From NCBI RefSeq assembly GCF_000756615.1, contig NZ_CP009288.1, positions 3,534,001 to 3,598,000 of the forward strand: DNA of 64,000 nt, in the 5' to 3' direction. Origin of the DNA: Paenibacillus durus (GTDB lineage: Bacteria > Bacillota > Bacilli > Paenibacillales > Paenibacillaceae). A program made the translations under genes and the position numbers. The notes under the pieces were generated by a model. It saw only the letters and a program-made list of their open reading frames with translations, searched no databases and was not told where the DNA came from. Of this stretch, positions 57,981 through 64,000 are shown in pieces; within the stretch, counting starts at the first letter, position 1, and every line of letters starts with the position of its first letter.

Positions 57981-60836
57981 CTATTTCTTGTTGATCTTCA
58001 TCTTCAAGTCGTTCAGCATTTGCATGGCCTGCAGCGGCGTCATATTCATTAGATCCGCTCCGCTGACCGCAGCCATAATATCGTCGGCTACCGAATGGCC
58101 TTGCTGGTTTGCTGCTGCCTTGCGGCCGCGCCGCGGCTCTTCATCGCCGAAAATGGAGAGCTGCACTACGCCGCCTTCTTCCACGCGGTCGGCTAAGTGC
58201 ACCGCCGTCTCCCGGCGGGCCGCCTCGGAAGCGCCCAGGCTTCCTTCCGTATGGGATGAAATGTTAGCAGCGGAGCCGGCTGCGGGGTATGTACTTGATT
58301 CGGCAGCCGTTCCAAGAACGTTCTCAAGTGCGGCTTCAGCCGCACTAACGTTTTTTCTACTATCTGTGAGATTTGAACCTGCAGAGGCCGGGCCGCTGCC
58401 GTGACCCCTAGACATGGAAACAGGTTCCGCAGGAGCATTGGCTGAAGTAGAATGCTCGATATGCTGCAGCAGCCCGTAAGCGCGGTCGATAATACTGCCG
58501 GGCAGCCCGGCAAGACGCGCACAGTAAATGCCGTAGCTGCTGTCCGCAGCGCCGGGGATCAGCTTGCGCAGGAAAGTCACTTTATCTCCGCTCTCCTGCA
58601 CCGCCATGGAATAATTGCGGAGGCCGTTCAGGCTGTCCTCCAGATGGGCCAGCTCATGAAAATGAGTCGATACAAGCGCCTTGCAGCCGATATGGTGATG
58701 CACATATTCGATAACCGCCTGGGCTATGGCCATCCCCTCGCTTGTCGAGGTTCCCCGGCCCAGTTCATCAATAATTATCAGGCTGCGCGGCGTCGCTTTG
58801 TCGGTCATGAGCTGGATGTCGGCCATCTCGACCATAAAGGTGCTTTGACCGCCGATCAGATCGTCAGCCGCTCCAATTCGTGTGAAAATCCGGTCGATAA
58901 CCGGAATTTCCGCCTTTTCCGCCGGAACGAAGCATCCCACCTGCGCCATAATGCAGATCAGGGCCACCTGGCGCATATAGGTGCTTTTTCCCGCCATATT
59001 CGGACCCGTTATCAGCAAAATTCGGCCGTCGTCCTGTGTGAGACTGCTGCCGTTGGCGATAAAAGAAGCATCCTTCAGCACCGCCTCAACGACAGGATGG
59101 CGGCCGCCTTCAATCTTCAGATCATAACCTTCGGTCAGCATCGGCTTGACGAAACGCTGCTCCGCGCTGACCGCCGCGAGACCCTGGTAGACGTCGATTT
59201 CGGCCACTTTCTCCGCCAAGTTTTGCAGTCTGGGTATCTGCGAGCTTAACCGTTCGCGCAGCTCGCTGAACAGGCTGTACTCGAGGTCGGTCATTTTGTC
59301 CTGCGCTTCCAGAATCAGGGCTTCCTTCTCTTTCAATTCGGGAGTTACGAAGCGTTCCGCATTCGCGAGCGTCTGCTTGCGCTCATACCGCCCCTCCGGC
59401 AGGGACGCCAGATTGGAACGGGTAACTTCTATATAATAGCCGAATACCTTGTTGAAGCCGATCTTCAGCGACTTGATTCCTGTAGCCAGGCGCTCCTTCG
59501 CCTCAAGCTCGGCAATCCATCGCTTGCCGCTGCTGCTTGCCTCTCTAAGCTCGTCCAGCCGGGCATGGTAGCCGGGCCGGATCAACCCGCCGTCGCGCAC
59601 GGATACCGGCGGGTCGTCGACAATAGCCCGCTCAATGTCCTCGTGAAGATCGGCGCATTCGTCAATCCCTTCACCGATTTCCCGCAGCGTGGACGAACCG
59701 GAAGCCAGGCACTGCTCCTTAAGCGCCGGAATCTGCGCCAGCGACAGCTTCAAGGCGTTCAGATCACGGCCGTTCGCGCTGCCGTACGCGACCCGTCCGG
59801 TGAGACGCTCCAGATCGTAAATTTCTTTCAGGGCCAGGCGCAAATCCTCGCGGACAATGTACTGGTTGTACAAATAGTCGACAGCCTCCAGACGCCGCTC
59901 AACCTTGGAGCGCTGCAGCAGCGGCTTGTCGATCCGCCGCCGCAGCAGCCGGGCGCCCATAGATGTCTCTGTGCGGTCGAGCAGCCAGAGCAGAGAGCCT
60001 TTCTTGGAGCGTTCCCGCACGGTCTCGGTCAGCTCAAGATTACGCCGCGTGAAGGGGTCCAGAATCATATAATTCCCCGGCTCATAGGCGGAAATCTGGC
60101 TAAGCTGCCCCAAGGAGCGCCGCTGCGTTTCACTGAGATAAGCGATCAGCAGCGCGAGGCATTCGGCCCGCTCGGGCTCCAGCCGCGCCCAGGCCGCTTC
60201 ACCGAATTGGCTCCGCGCGAGCTCTTCGCTCTTCTTCTCCCAGGGTGTATAGACAACCGGCTTGTCTCCGAGAAGCGTTCCCGCCCGGACACTGTCAAGC
60301 AGCGTCCCGTCCCCGATAATTTCCGCCGGCTCATACAGGCCAATTTCACCGCGCAGCGTGTCCGCCCCTGTAGGCGAAGAGGTTACATACAGCTCTCCTG
60401 TCGTCAGATCACAAGCGGCCAGCGCCGTCATTCCGGCGAGCTCGGTGACGCAGACCAAATAATTGTTGCTCTTGTCGGCGAGCACTTTGCCTTCCATAAC
60501 CGTGCCCGGGGTGACAACCCGCACAATATCCCTGCGGACCATTCCCTTGGTTGTCGCGGGGTCGTCAAGCTGCTCGCAGATCGCGACTTTGTATCCTTTT
60601 TCAATAAGACGTTGAATATAGCCCTCGGCGGAATGGTAGGGAACCCCGCACATCGGAATGCGCTCATCGCCCCCGCCTTCCCGTCCGGTCAGCGTAATTT
60701 CCAGTTCCTTGGAAGCCAGCAGAGCATCGTCAAAAAACATTTCATAAAAATCGCCCAGCCGGAAAAAAAGAAAGGCGTCCATCGCCCCTTCCTTCACTTT
60801 CAAATATTGCTCGATCATCGGTGTATATTTTGCCAT
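57981..60836 (-). CDS. mutS: DNA mismatch repair protein MutS
   Basis: 951 residues from the ATG at 60836 (GGAGGT just upstream). The mismatch-sensing phenylalanine lies in DAFLFFRLGDFYEMFFDDA. The clamp and lever domains follow, then the ATPase: GPNMAGKSTYMRQVALI, VEMADIQLM, LIIIDELGRGTSTSEG, STHFHELAHLED. The C-terminal 150 residues include a Ser/Ala/Gly-rich stretch longer than in Bacillus subtilis. MutS recognises mismatches and recruits MutL, encoded next to it. A longer frame upstream to 60998 crosses the promoter and is rejected. Confidence 0.97.
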   Translation of the reverse strand: MAKYTPMIEQYLKVKEGAMDAFLFFRLGDFYEMFFDDALLASKELEITLTGREGGGDERIPMCGVPYHSAEGYIQRLIEKGYKVAICEQLDDPATTKGMVRRDIVRVVTPGTVMEGKVLADKSNNYLVCVTELAGMTALAACDLTTGELYVTSSPTGADTLRGEIGLYEPAEIIGDGTLLDSVRAGTLLGDKPVVYTPWEKKSEELARSQFGEAAWARLEPERAECLALLIAYLSETQRRSLGQLSQISAYEPGNYMILDPFTRRNLELTETVRERSKKGSLLWLLDRTETSMGARLLRRRIDKPLLQRSKVERRLEAVDYLYNQYIVREDLRLALKEIYDLERLTGRVAYGSANGRDLNALKLSLAQIPALKEQCLASGSSTLREIGEGIDECADLHEDIERAIVDDPPVSVRDGGLIRPGYHARLDELREASSSGKRWIAELEAKERLATGIKSLKIGFNKVFGYYIEVTRSNLASLPEGRYERKQTLANAERFVTPELKEKEALILEAQDKMTDLEYSLFSELRERLSSQIPRLQNLAEKVAEIDVYQGLAAVSAEQRFVKPMLTEGYDLKIEGGRHPVVEAVLKDASFIANGSSLTQDDGRILLITGPNMAGKSTYMRQVALICIMAQVGCFVPAEKAEIPVIDRIFTRIGAADDLIGGQSTFMVEMADIQLMTDKATPRSLIIIDELGRGTSTSEGMAIAQAVIEYVHHHIGCKALVSTHFHELAHLEDSLNGLRNYSMAVQESGDKVTFLRKLIPGAADSSYGIYCARLAGLPGSIIDRAYGLLQHIEHSTSANAPAEPVSMSRGHGSGPASAGSNLTDSRKNVSAAEAALENVLGTAAESSTYPAAGSAANISSHTEGSLGASEAARRETAVHLADRVEEGGVVQLSIFGDEEPRRGRKAAANQQGHSVADDIMAAVSGADLMNMTPLQAMQMLNDLKMKINKK

Positions 60837-60870
60837 CGTAAACCTCCAGGCCTCATCATGCTTATCCTCC

Positions 60871-60879
60871 ATTATACCA
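60871..60879 (-). promoter_or_regulatory. Extended -10 promoter of mutS
   Basis: Minus strand TGGTATAAT (60879-60871) is a TGn-TATAAT extended -10. No good -35 lies 17 bases upstream, which is normal for this class. Transcription would start near 60864, about 28 bases before the ATG. Confidence 0.6.
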
Positions 60880-61138
60880 GAAACCGTCCCGCCAAGCGTA
60901 AGCGGATAGACGGGCAGAACGGGGCGTAACGGTAGGTCTAGCGGGTTTAATAGAGAAAGAAACGGACTCAGACTATAAATTATTGATACCTTGATCATTC
61001 ACGCCGCTCTATATCAGATGGACGAATCCGCCCACCGCAGCGAAATTTTGGCGCGCAAAGTATCTTAACATAATCGAAAGAGTTCGCCTAGAGCCCGCAA
61101 GTTCCGCTCATCCGGATTTACAACCGCTTGACGGAATA
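60880..61138. other. Intergenic region upstream of mutS, no gene seen
   Basis: Apart from the mutS promoter at its left edge and the amidoligase terminator at its right edge, I see no coding frame, RNA gene or clear repeat here. Confidence 0.6.
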
Positions 61139-61164
61139 GAAAAAAGCGCCTTCTCAGGGCGCTT
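61139..61164 (-). terminator. Terminator overlapping the amidoligase stop codon
   Basis: Minus strand AAGCGCC (61164-61158) pairs with GGCGCTT (61150-61144), then TTTTTC. The stop TGA (61156-61154) lies in the loop, so the last two codons form one arm of the stem. Confidence 0.85.
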
Positions 61165-62533
61165 GTTCACCGCACCATAACCTGCGGACATTGCGGGTTT
61201 CGTCCCAGCTCCGGCCGGCGTCGATATGGCGCAGCAGCGGCTCAACGGCGTCCGCAGCCGCAGCGTAGCCGGCCAGCGCCCGGAGCTGCGCCTTCAGCGG
61301 CGCGAACGCGGCGCGCAGCAGCGGCTTGTCGCCGCTGTAATACGCGGCGTGGAGCTCCTCACGGTCAAGCGGGCGCAGCGGCAGATCCTCGTAATGGCTC
61401 ACGATAAGGTGAGCCAGCGTGACCGCGCCCCGGGCGATGACCGGGGACACGAGGAAGCTCGGCAGGGTCCGGTACTCGAAGCCGCCATGCGGCTGGAGCC
61501 GGAAATCGCCGAGCACGCCGTAGCGGGGGCGCCGGCCCTCGGCCCTGGCGTCCTCCAGCAGAGCGATGGGCAGCGCGAGGTAGTTGTCGAGCGCGCGCAG
61601 CAGCGGCGCCGTCAGCGTGACGCCGCTGAAGTGCAAATGCCCGCCGAGGGCCCAGCCCCTCAGCGGCATGCCTCCCGCCCGCCAGCTTATGCTGCGGTCG
61701 GCAATGAGCCGGTCCGCCTCCATGGCGGCGGACCTCAGCTGCGCCAGCAGCGCGCGCGGTTCCCCGCGCGGCCGGGGGCGCAGCTCCGCCACCGGGAACG
61801 CGCCGCGCGTTCCCGGCGGTCCGGCGTCGCAGCCGGCGACGCCGTCCGTGGGCAGGTACCGCGACGCAGGCACGACGCGGCCCGTGGATTCCCGGAGCAG
61901 GAGGAACTCCGGGTCCATGCCCATAACGAGGTCAGGCCGCCCGGGCCGTTCCCTCTTTAGGGCGCGCTGCAGCGCAGCCTCCGCTGAGCGGTAAGGCTCC
62001 GGAATCACACCGCTGGATGCAGATTCCAGCGGTGTGATTCCCTCCACCGTATACTGCCGCTCTCCCTGGGCCGCTAGCAGCACTTCCCCGCTGTCAAGCC
62101 CCAGACAGTACAGCGTTTTGGCTGCAAGGCTGCCCAGCCGCTTCGGCAGGCTTCCCCGCTCAAGAAAGGGAAGCGCGGCGTATTCAGACGAGTCTTCTGC
62201 TCGTACGCCGTTCGAAGAGGAGCGACGGCGCGGCCGGGCCGTAAGCGCCGCCGCCGCGGGCTTCATTCCCCGCCCTGCGCCCAAAGGCGTGATTTCCAGC
62301 GGAGTCAGATTGTAGACCTTGACCATGTAGCGCTGGCGGTAATGCTCCTTCGCCGAAGCCGCCGTCCCAGACACGCCATGGCCCAGTCTTCCTGTCTCCG
62401 TGAGCCGGCTGCTGGCAGCCGTGGACAGGGTTCCCCCTCCGAAGGCAAGGGAAGCTGAAATCCCGCTGCGCCGAAGCCGCAGCTCTCTGCCTTCGGGCGT
62501 CAAAGCATGATATACATCGAACCCATCGTTCAT
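61154..62533 (-). CDS. Predicted COOH-NH2 amidoligase (phage phiEco32-like type 2 family)
   Basis: 459 residues from the ATG at 62533 (GGGAGG nearby). The C-terminal half has MGMDPEFLLLRESTGRVVPASRYLP, AELRPRPRGEP, LGGHLHFSGVTLTAPLLRALDNYLALPI and LQPHGGFEYRTLPSFLVSP. These are the acidic and histidine motifs of glutamine-synthetase-like amidoligases of the COOH-NH2 ligase type 2 family. Such enzymes are predicted to link a carboxyl to an amino group on peptides. The N-terminal half is Arg/Ala-rich and unrecognised. The gene is strikingly GC-rich beside its neighbours, lies between cotE and mutS, and has its own terminator. A role in the spore coat is a guess from position. Confidence 0.72.
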   Translation of the reverse strand: MNDGFDVYHALTPEGRELRLRRSGISASLAFGGGTLSTAASSRLTETGRLGHGVSGTAASAKEHYRQRYMVKVYNLTPLEITPLGAGRGMKPAAAALTARPRRRSSSNGVRAEDSSEYAALPFLERGSLPKRLGSLAAKTLYCLGLDSGEVLLAAQGERQYTVEGITPLESASSGVIPEPYRSAEAALQRALKRERPGRPDLVMGMDPEFLLLRESTGRVVPASRYLPTDGVAGCDAGPPGTRGAFPVAELRPRPRGEPRALLAQLRSAAMEADRLIADRSISWRAGGMPLRGWALGGHLHFSGVTLTAPLLRALDNYLALPIALLEDARAEGRRPRYGVLGDFRLQPHGGFEYRTLPSFLVSPVIARGAVTLAHLIVSHYEDLPLRPLDREELHAAYYSGDKPLLRAAFAPLKAQLRALAGYAAAADAVEPLLRHIDAGRSWDETRNVRRLWCGEQAP

Positions 62534-62634
62534 AGTTAGGCCCTCCCGAAGCGTAAGGTTCATATCCATCCACTTTTCAAGCCGGGCTGCGGCAGTCTTT
62601 ACGGAAGGCGCCTCCCTCTTCTGCCTAAAAAAAG

Positions 62635-62662
62635 CAAAAAAAGGAGGGCATCCGCCCTCTAC
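62635..62662 (-). terminator. Rho-independent terminator of cotE
   Basis: Minus strand GAGGGC (62659-62654) pairs with GCCCTC (62649-62644) around GGAT, followed by CTTTTTTTGCTTTTTTT. Confidence 0.9.
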
Positions 62663-62761
62663 GCCGCCGCCCCCGGTACATATAATGGATTATATCCGCT
62701 TTTGGTTTCGGCCCACCGGTCTCGCAGTCCGGTGAAGCCACCCTCTACCCTGGCGGCGGCG
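62662..62761 (-). other. Structured cotE 3' region
   Basis: CGCCGCCGCC (62662-62671) and GGCGGCGGCG (62752-62761) are perfectly complementary and enclose about 80 bases with two more hairpins: ATATAAT/ATTATAT (62680-62695) and CACCGG/CCGGTG (62714-62734). It starts directly after the cotE stop and ends at the cotE terminator. It could be an untranslated RNA domain or a small RNA; no known family was recognised. Confidence 0.5.
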
Positions 62762-62769
62762 CACCGTCC

Positions 62770-63327
62770 TTACAGTTCATCATCCAGCGCGTCGGGATCG
62801 AGGTCCTCGTAGTCGAAGCCCTCGGCTTCAAAGTCGTAATCCTTGTCTTCGGGGTCGCTATCCTGGTCACTGACATATACGCGGAGCTTAGTTTCAGCCA
62901 CCAGCTCCGCCTCGAATTCGCGTTCGACCCGGATGGTTACGCTGCCCCCGCCCGAAGATACGCCCGCTTCCACACAGTTCGGCTCCTGCGTTGCCTCCGC
63001 AGAAACCTCTACGGTTGAAGCCCGGTGCTTCGGGTCGAGGTACGAGAGCGAAATCGGCTCCACATAGGAAACTGTCTCTTTCGCCACCTCGGTTTGCTTG
63101 TTCTTGTCGTACGAGTACCAGATGTTGATATCGTAAGTACCGATTACCTCGATTCCGTTTCCGGCGGCAACCGCTTCGTATTGGTGGTTGATGATCCAAG
63201 CCCCCAAAATACTAGTCGGATGATGTGGCGGAGTCACGGTATGGGTTACGGTGGAGAACTTACGACCCTTGCCGCAAATTGCCTTCGTAATGATCTCCCT
63301 TGTTTGGCGTTTATGGCCTAATGACAT
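62770..63327 (-). CDS. cotE: Outer spore coat protein CotE
   Basis: 185 residues from the ATG at 63327, with GGAGGAGG nine bases upstream. REIITKAICGKGRKFSTVTHTVTPPHHPTSILGAWIINHQYEA is the characteristic CotE N-terminus. The C-terminus is acidic (about the last 35 residues, DQDSDPEDKDYDFEAEGFDYEDLD), as in Bacillus CotE. CotE is the morphogenetic protein that builds the outer coat in the mother cell. As in Bacillus it lies upstream of mutS, although an amidoligase gene is inserted between them here. Confidence 0.95.
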   Translation of the reverse strand: MSLGHKRQTREIITKAICGKGRKFSTVTHTVTPPHHPTSILGAWIINHQYEAVAAGNGIEVIGTYDINIWYSYDKNKQTEVAKETVSYVEPISLSYLDPKHRASTVEVSAEATQEPNCVEAGVSSGGGSVTIRVEREFEAELVAETKLRVYVSDQDSDPEDKDYDFEAEGFDYEDLDPDALDDEL

Positions 63328-63361
63328 CTTTGAACCTCCTCCATACAATCATTCACTATCA

Positions 63362-63389
63362 AGTGTATGCAGGGCATTGGCCCAGGGTG
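63362..63389 (-). promoter_or_regulatory. Possible mother-cell sigma (SigK/SigE-like) promoter of cotE
   Basis: On the minus strand CACC (63389-63386), a 16-base spacer, then CATACACTT (from 63369) resemble the Bacillus SigK pattern AC ... CATANNNTA; CATACACT also fits the SigE -10. It lies 35 bases upstream of cotE. The match is by eye and short motifs occur by chance. Confidence 0.45.
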
Positions 63390-63468
63390 ACAACTATTTT
63401 TGGATAAGTTGACGATTTTGATAAATGAGCGCATACTCCCGTTTTCGGCGTTTTCCTCATGTTTTAGA

Positions 63469-63521
63469 CCAAATAAAGAGACGGCTGCCTCCCACGCGGG
63501 AAAGCAAATCCGTCTCTTTCG
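63469..63521 (-). terminator. Rho-independent terminator of the gene at 63563
   Basis: Minus strand AAAGAGACGG (63519-63510) pairs with CCGTCTCTTT (63484-63475) around a 25-base loop with a small inner hairpin, followed by ATTTGG. It is about 43 bases after the stop. Confidence 0.8.
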
Positions 63522-63562
63522 TTTTTTCAGAAAATAGAAAATAAAGGATAGGTAAACAGCTG

Positions 63563-63961
63563 CTACTGTCTTCCGGCTGCCGAAGCCCGCCGAGGCATCT
63601 GCTGCCCTGCAGCGATTGGCGCTTTGTACTGCTTGGCAATCTTAAGATACAGCGTCAGCTCCCGGCAGAGCTGGAGAATGGCCGAGCGGACCTCAAATTC
63701 CACGCGCGTCGATGGCAGCTTCATTTCCCGGAACTGCTGCTCCAGCGAGTTCAGCAGCTTCTCCGTTCTTCCCGTGTACTCTTCATTCAGCACATCGTCG
63801 CTCAATTGCTCGAACAGTTCGGCGACCATTTCACCATGGGGCAAATGCTGATAGACCTGGGAGAGAAGATGAATCATATTCTGAATCGATTCCAGCTGCT
63901 CCTTGCGCATGTAAAAATAGACGTTCCACGCTTCGTCCGGATGAATGACGCTGTTCTCCAT
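63563..63961 (-). CDS. Helical protein of unknown function
   Basis: At least 132 residues. It is predicted to be mostly alpha-helical (AWNVYFYMRKEQLESIQNMIHLLSQVYQ, then VAELFEQLSDDVLNEEYTGRTEKLLNSLEQQFREM, then a third helix), with no membrane segment and a basic C-terminus. I do not recognise a family; it is not the YmcA protein found beside cotE in Bacillus. AAGGGAG stands almost against the ATG at 63961, and the frame stays open to the window edge, so the true start may lie beyond 64000. Another frame ends with a stop at 63979-63981 and could be an upstream gene. Confidence 0.65.
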   Translation of the reverse strand: MENSVIHPDEAWNVYFYMRKEQLESIQNMIHLLSQVYQHLPHGEMVAELFEQLSDDVLNEEYTGRTEKLLNSLEQQFREMKLPSTRVEFEVRSAILQLCRELTLYLKIAKQYKAPIAAGQQMPRRASAAGRQ

Positions 63962-64000
63962 CTCCCTTGCCGCAGCCGTCAGGCCGCGCTGAACCGCGCT

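Noticed and set aside
59565..60929. Long open frame antisense to mutS
   Set aside because: Same reason: covers a conserved gene, no ribosome site, no domain.
1..64000. CRISPR arrays, tRNA/rRNA genes, prophage or insertion sequences
   Set aside because: No regularly spaced repeats, no cloverleaf or rRNA sequence, no integrase, transposase or phage structural genes were found.

Overview
The window reads as a chromosomal segment of an endospore-forming, low-to-mid GC Gram-positive bacterium, most probably a Paenibacillus or close relative. The evidence is spore genes (cotE, spoVK), Bacillus-type sigma-A promoters, GGAGG ribosome sites, a proS T-box, LexA boxes of the CGAAC-N4-GTTY type, and a gene order (mutL/mutS, miaA, hfq ... 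spoVK, hflX, ynbB, glnR, glnA ... ynzC, yneA, lexA) like that of Bacillus. Species-level assignment is inference. No prophage, insertion sequence, CRISPR array, tRNA or rRNA was seen.

Layout. 1-3174 (minus): an operon of a PhnC-like ABC ATPase, an FG-GAP/VCBS-repeat lipoprotein, a PhoB-type response regulator and the start of its histidine kinase. 3553-6149 (plus): an ArsR-type regulator, a HAD hydrolase and a membrane-anchored DsbA/BdbD-like thioredoxin. 6150-9589: a repeat-bearing intergenic stretch, topB, and a leader with a large inverted repeat. 9590-11786: proS with its T-box. 11796-14884: gltD, dfrA, thyA. 15143-19991: the pyruvate dehydrogenase operon pdhA-pdhB-pdhC-lpdA. 20260-23174: esterase, protein tyrosine phosphatase, thiN and an NlpC/P60 endopeptidase. 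23207-28407: an atypical response regulator, a MoeB/ThiF-type E1 enzyme, an ABC-F ATPase, and a Ser/Thr kinase fused to a degenerate P-loop domain.

28526-32709 is a tightly coupled minus-strand operon: mutM, nfo, a small cyclic-phosphate-type receiver protein, a thioredoxin-like protein, an ABC ATPase broken by two frameshifts, and an RlmM-like methyltransferase. It joins two base-excision-repair enzymes to accessory genes. 32750-38711 holds a NagD-type phosphatase, rnz, cobalamin-dependent metH and a YtkA-like lipoprotein. 38944-42011 ends in the divergent SOS pair yneA/lexA, whose shared promoter region carries five LexA-box-like sites. 42172-43681 holds an L,D-transpeptidase and a helveticin-J-like secreted protein under a strong promoter.

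43910-50852 (minus): glnA and glnR (with a perfect GlnR/TnrA box), ynbB, hflX, spoVK, a YdcF protein and a DUF402 protein. 51013-60836 (minus): a class A penicillin-binding protein with an Asn/Gly-rich tail, hfq, miaA, an RsmJ-like methyltransferase, mutL and mutS. 61154-63961 (minus): a predicted COOH-NH2 amidoligase sitting between mutS and cotE, cotE with a mother-cell-sigma-like promoter, and an unrecognised helical protein at the edge.

Most of the window is ordinary housekeeping DNA. The items I would follow up are the kinase/GVTH-type P-loop fusion, the amidoligase beside cotE with a structured cotE 3' region, the ABC ATPase lacking the switch histidine in a sensory operon, the five-site SOS promoter, and the helveticin-J-like gene. 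I cannot show that any of them is a truly undescribed system.
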